This document shows, piece after piece, positions 21,769 to 33,663 of a stretch of DNA of 64,000 nt. The number at the start of each line of letters is the position of its first letter. The first letter of the stretch is position 1. The DNA is from Sacculina carcini. Its lineage: Eukaryota; Arthropoda; Thecostraca; Sacculinidae. Below the pieces are notes generated by a model. The model saw nothing but the letters and a program-made list of their open reading frames with translations, had not been told where the DNA came from and did not search any database. The position numbers and the translations under genes are program-made. Location of the stretch: contig OU696583.1 of NCBI GenBank assembly GCA_916048095.2, positions 1,421,001-1,485,000 of the forward strand. The letters are read 5' to 3'.

Positions 21769-24700
21769 CTATGTGGACTTCATAGACAGCCTCTTGTCGC
21801 GTTCTTCGGCGATCGACAGCTTCACGCCCTTGCCCTTGGGCAGCGACACATACGCCCGCGTGCCCTTGCCAATGATAAAAACGTTGCACAATCTGCAAAC
21901 GCAATGAAAATCGGCGGAAATTCAGTAAAATGTCGATTGAAAGTCTCAAATTCTATGCAGCGATCTTAATCGTTGAACATTGAACTTCCTAATACAACCA
22001 CCTAAACAAATAGCCCATATATCAAAACGCCCAGAAGTGTGATAATTTTGTGTTAATATAAATCCCCACAACATTTTTATTTATTGTTGGATGTTTCTTA
22101 TTGAATCATATTTAATGTTCTTGATTGTTTTTTATTAGTATTCATTCTTATTTATTGATGGTGGTTATTTACTGAATCACATATTTAATGTTGATTGTTA
22201 TTATTTATTGAGGAACGTGGGCGGTGGCATTATTTTCTCATCATCGTTTCGTTTTCAATTCTCTTTCTAGAATTGTTTTCTTCTCGAACTCTCTTTCTCT
22301 CTGAATATTTTGGTCAGCTTCCGGCACACATGGGGCCACCGCGCACAGGGTGGTAATAGTGCACTTGCACTCTTCCCCCATGCTACTGGATTTGCCTGTA
22401 ATTAATACTAATAACAATCTAACCTGCCTACAACAACCTGAACCCCAAAACCCCCAGAGGGGCGGTGTAGCGAACCCGTGTTTTTCCCCCACAGACTACA
22501 ACACTCACCTGGTGGCAAACTTGTGGCCAACCGTGTCCTTGATGTGCACGATGTCGAAGGCGCCCGGGTGCTTCTCGCGATGAACCACCGTGCCGACACG
22601 ACCCAAATTACGACCCCCCGTCACCATACACAAATTACCTACACAAACACACACACATACATTGAGTTCGTTATTCCATTATTGACAAGCACTAGGCAAT
22701 TTTTATTCCAATATAATTTTACTTACCGTATTTGCCGGTGCATAAGTCGACCCCCTAAAATTCGACGGAAATATACGATATTATGATATGATATCATTTG
22801 TATAAGTCGAGCTCAATTGTTTCATTATATTAAACTTTAAAATTCAATCAGAAATATGCGAAATTTATTGACGAAATGTGTTCAAATTCGCGAGTTTGTA
22901 GCGAGCGATCTATACGCCATTTTAAATATTATTTACTTTGAAGCGCATCCATCACATTTGAAGCGATGAATACGAAGTTAATTTTTAACTCGATGTACAA
23001 GTCGAGGTCGATTTTTGATCGAAAATGGTCGACTTATACACAGGCAAATACGGTATTTCTTATGAGTGTGATGTTTACGCACTCGACCGGGAGGTGTAAT
23101 AGTAATTTGTATATATATATATATATATATATTAATAGTAATTTATTAAGTAATATATATATATATATTAATAGTAAATGTCGTCATTAGTGGGATTATA
23201 TGAGTGGATTAACACAACATTAACATAATGGATTTCCAATCAGAACCAGACGATGCACATTCCTTCAAGAATTATATGGAAAACAAACGAAGAAAGACAG
23301 CATACACACACACACATACGCTACAAACAAGAATGTGTATGTACATGTGTGTGTATGCGTGTGCGAGCGTATGTATATTTGTGCGAGTATATGCAATTGT
23401 ATGTATGCATCTTTGTGTGTGCGTGTGTGTATATGTATGTATATGTGTTTCACTATGTATGTATGTATGTGTTTCACTATGTGTGTATGTGTATGTATGT
23501 GTGTTTCACTGTATGTGTATGTATATGTATGTATGTGTGTTTCACTGTGTATGTGTGTATGCATGTGTGTTTCACTGTGTATGTGTGTATGTATGTGTGT
23601 TTCACTGTGTATGTGTGTGGGTGTGTTTCATTGTGTGTGTGTATGTGTGTTTCACTGTGTGTATATGTGCATGTATGCGTGTGGGTGTATTTCATTGTGT
23701 GTTATATGTGTGTGGGTGTGTTTCATTGTGTGTATGTATGTATGTGTGTTTCACTATGTATGTATGTGTTTTACTGCGCATGTGTGTTTCACTATGTGTG
23801 TATGTGTGTTTCACTATGTGTGTATGTGTGTTTCATTGTGTGTATGTGTACGTATGTATGTGTGTGTTTTACTGTGTGTATGTGTATGTATGTATGTGTT
23901 TTACTGTGTGTATGTATGTGTGTTTCACTGTATGTATGTATGTGTGTTTCACCAGTTTCGAATTTGAGATAGTCCTTGATTTTGCCGGTGGTCAGGTCTA
24001 GTTGAATGGTATCGTTGATTTTGATGTGCGGATCGGGATAGCGAATTGTGCGGCCGTCGTGCGTCACCAGCTGCGGGATGCCCTTCACTCCCTTGCGAAT
24101 GTTGCGCACTCGACACAATTTATACTGTATGACCGCCAAACATACACACACACACACACATGCATGAGTACAAACAAAAGAGATGAGAGAAATTCAATAT
24201 ATTCATAATTAAATACTTGTTTATTACCTGTTATTATTATATATTGTCTATTATAAATTATTATATTTATGTTATCCACACTATATTTACAATTTCTGCC
24301 CATTGTAACTCTTGTTTTGTCGACAATTTCTAGATTTTCTCAAATTTACTCCTGAATTTTCACGCCGTCAGTGATTATTCTACAAAGCAGTATTATAAAA
24401 ACACACACAGAGAAAGACGTTACCGAAGCCTCCTCCTTGGAGATGCGATGAACGGCATAGCGACCCTTCACGTCGTAGACCAGACGGAAATTCTCGCCTG
24501 TCTTGTCAATGGAGATCACATCTGTCGTCCAACACACAAACAAGCAACGTGTTTGGTTAAAGGTCTCAAGTGACAGCTGCTACACGGGAAGAAGTCGAAG
24601 CTTATGAACACACACAGGTGTGTCCCGTGCAGCTCGCTGTCACCGCAGAACCAACCCTCTCCACGCTATGACGCCACAAGGACGTAAGACGTATTAGAGA

Positions 24701-25580
24701 GGACCAGCTCCCCAGAATGCATGACACAACTCATGACTGATATCTGGTACCATCATTTACTGCTGGGTGGACAGGGACTGTTGGATTATAGAATTCACCC
24801 AAGAAATTCTCCTCTCCGCCGGGATTTGAACCACGGAGTCCACAAGGGTTATTTCTGAGTTGTTTTCATACTTCGCAACGAAAACCCGAGAGACAGCGAC
24901 CTGGGAACAATCAGAAAAATTCCCTCCTCCAATGAAAATTGAGCAATGGGAAAAGGTGGATAAGTTTGCATGTCTGTGGTGGCGCTCACCCATAAAGCCA
25001 GCCGGAAAGGTGGAGTCGGTTCGCACCTTGCCGTCCACCTTGACAATACGCTGCATCAAAATCTTCTTCACCTCCTGGCCGTTGAGCGCGTACTTGAGCC
25101 GGTTGCGCAGGAAGATGATGAGCGGCAGAGATTCGCGCAGCTTGTGCGGCCCGGTGCTCGGTCGCGGCGCAAACACACCGCCAAGCTTGCCCAGCATCCA
25201 TGATTTGGGCGCGTTGAGACGCTTCAAGTGCTTCTTGGGACCCCTCGCCTGCAATGCACGCAGGCAGAAAACAATGGATAAACAAACACTAAACAAAATA
25301 TAGCGCATATGGCAGGTGAGACTAAATAGGCGAGACTGGCTCATAGGGTTCATAAATTTGCTTAATCATCATAAATATTAATCACTAGAAAATTAAGCCC
25401 ACAGATAGAAATAAACCCATACATAACCCCGACAGACCAAGTGCCTACAACTGACAAGCACAATCCGAAATTTACTTCTCCTAAAAACCTCAATTCTTCG
25501 TTAAGTTAAAAATCTTAACAATTTATTGAATAAGTAGTATAAAAACGTTGAAAAGGGAGGAAGAAAATATCACCAACCAT
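21769..25580 (-). CDS. RPS4: 40S ribosomal protein S4 (eS4)
   Basis: Small-subunit ribosomal protein. Exons in minus order: 25580-25578 (the ATG alone), 25248-24990, 24521-24424, 24124-23953, 22638-22509, 21892-21769. All phases close, giving 261 residues against 263 in human RPS4X. Signatures are [95 protein letters not shown] (KOW region) and the basic end [10 protein letters not shown]. An ATG-only first coding exon is common in ribosomal protein genes. Its donor GTTGGT is weak, so the start is the least certain part. Introns hold a SINE, a 328-bp MITE and a TG minisatellite. MTF1 starts 633 bp away, divergently. Confidence 0.94.
22315..22432 (+). repeat. Retroposon tail with (ATA)n end, copy A
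   Basis: Contains CATGCTACTGGATTTGCC and TGTAATTAATACTAATAAC. Matching sequence occurs reverse complemented at about 38535-38620 and partly at 51352-51400, marking a dispersed retroposon 3' end with an ATA-type tail. Confidence 0.6.
22726..23053. mobile_element. 328-bp TA-flanked MITE
   Basis: Inverted termini CCGTATTTGCCGGTGCATAA and, from the right end, CCGTATTTGCCTGTGTATAA, each continuing into GTCGAC and flanked by TA. The TA duplication points to a Tc1/mariner-type relative. No transposase is encoded. It lies in an RPS4 intron. Confidence 0.75.
23108..23960. repeat. (TA)n tract and TG-rich minisatellite in RPS4 intron
   Basis: Two (TA)n runs (near 23110-23130 and 23150-23170) precede about 25 irregular units of TGTGTTTCACTGTGTATGTG (23335-23955). 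The TTTCAC element recurs every 20-40 bp. Long Cys/Val frames through this region are artefacts of the repeat. Confidence 0.85.
24561..24842 (-). repeat. tRNA-derived SINE, copy 1 (damaged head)
   Basis: Same body as the copies at 42336, 60545 and 63373 (CAAGTGACAGCTGCTACACG and GATATCTGGTACCATCATTT on the plus strand). The tRNA-like head keeps the B box (GGTTCAAATCC on the minus strand) but lacks the anticodon region. It lies in RPS4 intron 2. Confidence 0.85.
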
Positions 25581-26213
25581 CACTGCTGAACACCACACCA
25601 CGAGAAACGGCCGACACACCGCTGGTTCGAAAAATATCTCATTTGACGATTGTTTGATGAAACTTGAAAAAAGCGTCCAGTTCTAAATATAAATTATAGG
25701 ATTGGCGCAGAGTTTGAGAAAAATTACTTTGAATACATATGTTTTGAAACAAATGTTCTGTCCATTTCTGACGCACATGAGTCCATGACGCATTTTGTTC
25801 AGGTGTTTGGCCTTGAAAGCTTCTTATTTTGTTCCAAGGCTCATCGCAGTTAGTTTGTCTCGATGCCCTACATTGATCGTTTATTTTGGCTGAACTGTAC
25901 TTTCAAATATATGAGCGGTATCTATCTAAATCGATATTTCATGTAACTGGGAATTTTCATTGGATTATATTTGGTTTGTGGAAAATTGATGGTTCTGTAT
26001 GTGCTGAGTGGTTATGAATTCAGCTGTGATATGTAAATTGTTTTCCAGACAGATAGACAGAGAGACAGTCTGGAATCAATCAGTTAACTCACCTGCTGAC
26101 GCTCAGTGGCACTCACAATCGAACAGCACCGACTTTAACCCTGCTATTGTCGCTGTGCTGATGTCCGGGCACCATCAGTTGTGGCGCACAATTGTCCCGG
26201 CAGAATCGGCACT
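25581..26213. promoter_or_regulatory. Divergent promoter region RPS4 / MTF1
   Basis: 633 bp between two oppositely oriented start codons, so both promoters must lie here or in 5' introns. I see no TATA box at an expected distance. A short upstream frame starting at 26161 overlaps the MTF1 start codon. Confidence 0.55.
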
Positions 26214-27197
26214 ATGGACGTGAATGCGACCGGTGACCACGCCGATTCCAGGCTCAACATGGACAAACAGTCTGGGTGAGTGATTTTCCCGTCCGTCTGC
26301 CATGAACCTGTTGTATAATTGTTATGCGTAGTGAGTTGTAATAGTTGTCACGTGTCTTGTAGATTGTATGCCAAGATTGATTGGAGACTGATGGACCGTT
26401 AGAAATTTGAAAAGCAGTGGAAAAAGAGAGAGAGAGCAAGTGATAGGAAGTCAGAGACAGAAGAATCGTAGACTTTTAAGCGTTATTGTTCGTGTAATAT
26501 TGTTTCGTATATAATATATTCTTATTGTTCGTACTGCTCGGAGTTTGATCTTAGAACCTGCTGAAACTTTCATCGGCTGAAATGTACTATCTTTTTATAC
26601 GTTTATATTTAAAAATCATTTAACGTATTTTACGTAATCATTTGTCAAGTCAGAGCGATTTTATAGTGAAGTTTTTTAATTAATTTATTCAATAATCATT
26701 GGTGAATGCTAACTATTCTTGTAAATTGCATGTATCTCTGTGCGCGTGTGCGTTTATATCTTGTGTATATATTGTGTGTCTGTATATGAGTGTTTGTCCG
26801 TATTTGTATTTGTATTTCACACACAACATACTGCTCCACGTGGTGGTTTTTCAGCGCATGTAACAATAACAATAGAAAATCGAAAACAGATTTAAAATGC
26901 ATGGTCAAGTATTAATAATATACATGAACGGTATGATGTGTGGAAATGATCAGAGATGTGGCAATATACATATATACACATATACATAACCTATACATAG
27001 ACATACACATCGTATATATAAACATGCATCATTATATACATATATACATTTATTTACGCATATACAGGTAAAATTATGTTGTAGAACTAAGACAGTACTC
27101 GTGCAAAAAATAAAACAAAATCAAACTGATATGAGACGGTTATAAGCGTAGGCTGCTGGGCACCGAAACTGTGTCTGTATATGAGTGTGTTTGTTTG

Positions 27198-27262
<65 letters not shown>

Positions 27263-27773
27263 CAGATACGTGCACCACACGGTCGACGCCAACTCAATTC
27301 ACATCAAACTGCACCCGGGCGATCAGCACAGCATGCCCTCGCGTCCCAGTCACATGACTGTCACACTGCGATCACGTGATCCTCACACGCTGGCCACCAG
27401 GGTGCAGCGCTATCGTTGCACGTTTTCCGGCTGCCAGCGGTCGTACAGCTCGCGCGCCAACCTCACCAGCCATCTGAAGAAACACAACGGTAAAATAGGA
27501 TCGGTAGCTGTTAACAGTGATAATTAACCTGTTTTAATTGAATGTAATATATATATTTTAATTTATGGCAGCGTCCCAAAAAAGTGCATAGATCAAACAG
27601 CACGATCCAACTCTATACATTGATATATACGAAGTCTCTATATAGAACGATTACGATTTTAATCATAATTCAATTTAATCATGGTCTGCTTCGTCGAAAT
27701 CTTGCTTTTAATTTATAATGATGGTCTATTTATAATCCGAAAGCTATGCGTTTTGTATTTTATCAGTGTATGA

Positions 27774-27837
<64 letters not shown>

Positions 27838-28177
27838 CTTGGTATTCCCGCATACCGACTGGATACCTCGTTCTGTAAATAAGAGATTGTCGTACAACCG
27901 AGATTGTGTTTGCCGTGTATGTATAGTGTGTGTGTGTGTGTGTTTAGTTTATGTATAGTTTATGTGTAGGCATTTATATAGGAATATGTCCTTATTTGCT
28001 ACAATTTGAGACAATTTGTATAAATGGCGCGTTACAAATGTTGAAATATAAAAATGTGTGTATGTGTGTGTGTATTTATAGAACAATTTATTGACGTGTA
28101 TAAGCATGGGCGGTCAGATTTGTGATCTTGGCTTATTAACTGTGCTGAGGCTGAACAACAACTTATTGCGCCAGTTG

Positions 28178-28218
<41 letters not shown>

Positions 28219-28564
28219 TTTGTTCATGTACAAAAAAAACTAAAAACTTGAAAACTATGCCAATGTCATTATTCTCATTGTCTTCATGTGTTGACTATGT
28301 CACACTAGTATATTGTTCATACCTGTGTTCATATCTTCGTCTATGTGTATGGCTGATTTATATATTGCTTTCTGTCTGTCTGTATCTCTGTGTGTCCATG
28401 TATGTATATGTGTGTTAGTGTGTGTGTGGGTGTTTGCTTATAGGTATGTTTGTGTGTGTGTGTGGGTGTATGTGTGTGCAGCGCCTTAGAGACCCTTCGG
28501 GTGTAGGGCGCTATATAAATGTCTTACTGTACTGTACTGTGTGTACTGGTACTGGTACGTGTGT

Positions 28565-28602
<38 letters not shown>

Positions 28603-31600
28603 CAGGCGAGTATAACTTCGTGTGCAAAGAGCCGGGATGTGGCAAGATGTTTCTCACCTCCTACACGCTCAACGTTCATCTGCGTGTTCACTCTCAACAA
28701 CGACCCTACGGATGTGATATTAATAACTGCCAGAAAACATTTCGCACCCTCTACAGGCAAGTTGGTGTATGTTTGTGTGTATGTATGTGTGTATGAGTGT
28801 GTGTGTATGTATGTGTGTATGTGAGTGTGTATGTATGTGTGAGTGTGTGTACGTATGTGTTTGTATGTGTGTGTGTGTACGTATGTGTTTGTATGTGTGT
28901 GTGTGTATATGTGTGTATGTATGTGTGTATATGTGTATATGTATATGTGTCTATTCATGTTGTATATGTGTCTATGTATGTGTGAGTGTGTGTACGTGTG
29001 TGTTTGTATGTGTGTTTGTGTGTATGTGTGTGTGTGTGTGTGTGAGTATGTTTGTATATGTGTATATTCATGTTTGTATATGTGTATATGTATGTGTGAG
29101 TGTGTGTACGTATGTGTTTGTATGTGTGTGTGTATGTATGTGTGTATATGTGTATATGTATATGTGTCTATTCATGTTTGTATATGTGTCTATGTATGTG
29201 TGAATGTGTGTACGTATGTGTTTGTATGCGTGTGTGTATATGTGTCTATGTATGAGTGTATGTGTATATGTATGTTTGTATGTGTCTATGTATGTGTGAG
29301 TGTGTGTACGTATATGTTAGTATGTATGTATGAGTGTGTGTGTGTATGTGTGTGTAGATGTATGTGTGTACGTATGTGTTTGTTGTGTGTGTGTGAGCGC
29401 TTTAGATACACATTGAGGTGTAAAGCACGTTATAAATCTCTTAATGTAACATGCTGGCATGTGTTTGTTTGTCTGTGTATGTGTGTGTGTGTGTGTGTGT
29501 GATTATCTAATGTGTATCAGACTGAATTCTCACAAGCGCATCCACGAAGGCACAACATTCAATTGTAGAGAGGGCGATTGTGTCAAATTCTTCACCACAC
29601 TGTCAGATCTGAAGAAACACCGGCGCGTACATACTGGAGAACGTCCGTTCCTGTGAGTCTCAGCTTCTCATACTACCCTCTCTCTAACATACACTCTCGC
29701 TGACACACACACACACACACTGTATGTATGTATGTATGTGAATTCAACTGTGTAAGTGTTCGTTCATGTGTGTGTATAATTGTTCATGTATCTATTATCA
29801 TTCATGTTCATATATTGGACATGCGCCACATATATTGCTTTATCTTTCTTTATTGTCTACATATTATGATGAGTGGCAAATATATTTACTTTACTTCACT
29901 TTACACACACACACACATTGACACGTACTCACAAACAATTTTCACACACGCACATACACTTATACACATTGATTCACACACACACACATGCAAACACATG
30001 TACACTGGCATGCACACACACACGTACATTTGTGCATAGGTAGGATGCATGTGTGTGTGTGCAATAGTAATGTATTGTCACAGCAAACACAAGAAAATAA
30101 ATATTAATTAAGTGCAGTAGCATAGCCATCTGTCAAGCCAATTTTTTACTTCTTAACAGACAAACAAAAATACACACATTGTTCAAGAAACTTCGCCAAA
30201 AAAACCTTCAAACTAGTTGAACTAGAAAACTTGAAAATAAATAAGAAAATTCACATACTGAGCAGAAAACTCAACGATAAAACTTCACATGGAACTTGAA
30301 AACTTGCACAAACATTAATCTGGAAAAAAACATGAAACTTGTGTGTGTGTGTGTGTCTGTAAAGTAAAGTAAATTGCTTTATTGTACATCCTTTTTCAGG
30401 ATTTTCAGCACAATGTTACAAGAACTTGGAACATGGAACTTGTATGTGTGTGTGTGTGTGTGTGTCTGTAAAGTAAAGTAAATTGCTTTATTGTACATCC
30501 TTTTTTCAGGCTTTTCAGCACAATATTACAAGAACTTGTAACATGAATCTTGTGCGTGTGTGTATGTATGTGTGTGTCAGGTGTCGTGCGGCACAGTGTG
30601 ATCGTGCATTCGCCTTGCAACATCATCAGCTGATGCACGAACGAACTCACTCGCAACACCGTCCGTTTGTATGTCCGGCTGTTGGCTGTACGAGTCGCTT
30701 CTACAGTCGCTCGTCGTTGACCACACATCATAAACGCAAGCACCTCGCCGCACTGCTGGTCTCAAGCGCGCCGCAAACGTCGACAACGGTGTGCTGCTCT
30801 CGTCATCAAGAATTTTCAAAAAAATATTCAGAAGTTTTTCATTTGTTGCAATGGTGGAATTTTTGGACGTCAAAATTGAAAAAAGACACCATTTTGGTTA
30901 AGTTTCCTTTGTTTTTTTACGATATATATTTCGTAACGAGCGTGCAAAACTGAAAACGCCAAGGTTCGACCAATGTTGATTTTCATTCTTGTCTGATTTA
31001 TATTTTGTCCGTTTTTTTTTGCAGACTGTATTTTCGCCGACCAACGCCGTGTATACACTGTCCACCACTACAACACCGTATACTGTCACCAATTCCGTCA
31101 CTATTCAGCCCACAATAACACCATCAGCCCTAACACAACATAGTTATGACGTGCAATGCGAGCGCCCATCGCAAGCTACCGCGGCTTCACCTGGTAACAT
31201 TACCACCTCAGGGGCTGCGGTGGTAACCAACTTGTCGGCCGCCAATCACTTCGGCGCTGGTGGTAATGTTGGTATTTTACCACCTACGTCAATCTCCGCT
31301 GGTAACACACTCGCTGTTACCACTTGTGGTAATGGTAACGCTGGCGTTGTTGAGGGTTTTCTTTGGACTAACGACGCTGCTGGTGGTAATGTTGGTAGTG
31401 GTAATTTGTCGGTCGCGTTACCAGGTGGTAACACGACCGAATGTTGGCATTGTCCCGTATCGGTGGCTGGCTATGTGTGTTGCAAACTTAATCCGCCATT
31501 TTCGCCGCGTTCTGTATTGGAGGCGCCACCAACGCCGCCGCACGCCGCGATTCCTCGGCCTACACCATTCTCCACCGTCACTGGTGGTGCTGGTGTAGGC

Positions 31601-32782
31601 GGAGGAATGGTGGAAAAGTCACCAAACACCACCACAACACCACTCACCACCACAACACCAGCGGTTGAAAGCGATAGCGCTCTCTCTTTGGCCGGGTTTC
31701 TCTCTCAGCTTTCACCCGCCAGTCTTGGCCATCACAGCGGTGATGGTATGGTGGTAACCGGTGGTAACAATCGGCCGGCCAGCGGCGGTGGTGGTAATTA
31801 CCAGCAGGTAATTGCGACAGCTGGTAATATTACCAGCCCAAGCGGATCGCTGGCTATTCAGTTGGGCATGGATGGTGGTAATAATTCGCAGTCGATTTCA
31901 GATGGTATTGGTAGTGGTGGTGGTAAATGTGTTCAGCTGGTAGGTGGTAATGCTGGACATTATTGCGGCGTTTCTGATAGTGGTAATGGTATTAATCTCG
32001 CTAGTGATGATGGTAATGTTGGTATACGCAATAGCTGTAGCGATTGTAATGTTCAATGCTCCCATGCGGCTGGTAACTTCTCTCAGCCTACCACTCGTGG
32101 TAATGCTGGTAATCTTACCACCCAGAGCGATTTTGCTCACTCTTCTAATGCAGTTGATGGTAATGTTGATCTGGTTCTTGGTAATATTGCCCAACTGGTA
32201 AGTGGTAATGACACTGATGGTAACAATGATCCGCTGATTGGTGGTAACCTCATTCAGCTGATTGGTGGTAATCATGAACAGCTAGCTGGTATTAATAATC
32301 CTCAGCTCATAGCTGCTGGTAGTGGTAATGGTAGTGGTAATACTCAGGCGATTGGCAGCAGCGACGTTAATTTGAATGGTGGTAATATTGCTCAGGTTAC
32401 CAGTGGTATTCACACTCAGATGGTAGGTGGTATTAGTGTCCAGCCGTGTGGTAATAACCAGCTCGCCGGTGGTAACAATGCTGAGCTTAGCGGTGGTAAC
32501 AATGCTGAGCTTAGCGGTGGTAACAATGCTGAGCTTAGTGGTGGTAACAATAATCAGCTGAGCGATGGCAATATTGCTCAATCATTGAGTTGCAATCACA
32601 AGCGTTTGTTGCTGGCACGCAGTGTTGAACATCCGTGCAGTGTCACTTTGTGTGTGAACAAATTGCAATTGTTGCAAGATTTTCTCGAGTGTACGTTTCC
32701 GTCGACAGTGGCGTTGGGCGGCGTGTCTGATTTTCTCAAACTGCTGCGTTCTTTGTTGACATGCGACGCGCAGCGGTCGTGA
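26214..32782 (+). CDS. MTF1: Metal-regulatory transcription factor 1
   Basis: Zinc-sensing activator of metallothionein-type genes. Exons are 26214-26275, 27266-27489, 28606-28756, 29521-29652, 30581-30788 and 31025-32782. All phases close, giving 844 residues. The N-terminus has [13 protein letters not shown], a family feature just before the fingers. Six C2H2 fingers span about residues 70-244: [108 protein letters not shown]. The order and spacing match MTF-1. The last exon (residues 260-844) is Thr/Pro-rich, then dominated by Gly-Gly-Asn units. A CSDCNVQC cluster near 596-602 may correspond to the vertebrate C-terminal Cys cluster (tentative). The intron after 28756 begins GCAAGT, a GC-AG intron. 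A poly(A) signal lies at 33287-33292. Confidence 0.95.
27199..27260. repeat. (GT)31 tract abutting MTF1 exon 2
   Basis: Pure dinucleotide run ending 5 bp before exon 2; it occupies the position of the polypyrimidine tract. Confidence 0.95.
28478..28541 (+). repeat. L2-tail-like hairpin repeat
   Basis: CAGCGCCTTAGAGACCCTTC, then GGGTGTAGGGCGCTATATAA and ATGTCTTACTGTACTGTAC. Same module as at 2423, 29392 and 57681, here with the tail most like a canonical L2 end. Confidence 0.6.
28761..29456. repeat. TGTATG-rich minisatellite and hairpin module in MTF1 intron
   Basis: About 0.6 kb of irregular (TG)n/(TATG)n units, with a longer periodicity containing TCTATTCATGTT and TGTGAGTGTGTGTACG. It ends in another L2-tail-like module at 29392-29456 (GAGCGCTTTAGATACACATT). 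Confidence 0.8.
30331..30541. repeat. Tandem duplication of about 105 bp in MTF1 intron
   Basis: Units 30331-30431 and 30432-30541 share (GT)n, GTAAAGTAAAGTAAATTGC, TTTATTGTACATCC and TTTTCAGCACAAT. A partial third unit starts at 30542. Confidence 0.85.
31190..32575 (+). repeat. Gly-Asn coding repeat in MTF1 last exon
   Basis: Dozens of GGTAAT/GGTAAC hexamers in frame encode Gly-Asn, mostly as Gly-Gly-Asn. The end of the block is a nearly perfect 27-bp repeat encoding GGNNAELSG three times (32467-32550). Hexamer density rises towards the 3' end. Confidence 0.9.
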
Positions 32783-33655
32783 AATATCTAACTTGTGTGT
32801 GCTTTTTTGTCGACTACAAGAGACCGATATGCGTATTTCATTGTTCTACAAAACTCTAGGTGTGTGTGTGTTTTTTATATATTTAAAACTGGGCTGGTGT
32901 TAGAATTTATCGCTCAATCGTAACGGTACTTGGATTTCTGGTAAAAGTATTTTCCAGGTGCTTGGTGTTATTTACGCTCAGCTTACTCGTATAAATACTG
33001 CCCGGGTGCTAAAGTGCAGACTTAGTGGGTACCTGAAAATATGCGCTTGTGTGCATTGTTAAGGCTTCTCAGACGGTTCGTGTCATATGCTGTTGTGTAT
33101 TGTGATTATTGTGCAGTTTCAGGGAGGCAATACAGAAATGCGATGAGCTTTCACGAAGCGCTGATTTGTAAATCTTCGAGCTTATTTTGTGTGGTGTTCA
33201 TTGGACGGTTTCGTGTTGCGATTATGTATGCTTAGTTGAACGTTGAGCTACTGTGCTGGCATTGGTTTTTTTACATGCGCTCTCTCAATAAACGACTATT
33301 TTATATCCAAGTTTTTGTATTCACGCTGAATTCAGTTTGGTTTCAGAGAAAAATTGTTATATGGGGAAAGTTCTGAAATTGTGCAAATCGTGAGGACTCA
33401 ATCAGGAAAATATCAGGGAACATACGTTTAGCTAGAGATATAGCTCAGTTAGTCATGCATTTCGAGTGCTCATTATTCCCAGAGTCCCCAGCATCCCGCA
33501 TAACATTGAACATTTTTCTTGACGGAATATGTAGGGATATATTTTAGGTCGCGTGAGATCCAAATCGCGTTAATAAGACTTGCGCTGAACAATAGTAGAG
33601 TATAGCTTTGTTTGTGATTTATCAGGCATATTAGTCCTCAGCTTCAATGTTTCGT
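32783..33655. other. MTF1 3' UTR and downstream spacer
   Basis: AATAAA at 33287-33292 is the likely poly(A) signal, giving a 3' UTR of about 0.5 kb. No other gene is seen before the hAT element. Confidence 0.6.
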
Positions 33656-33663
33656 ATTTTCAT

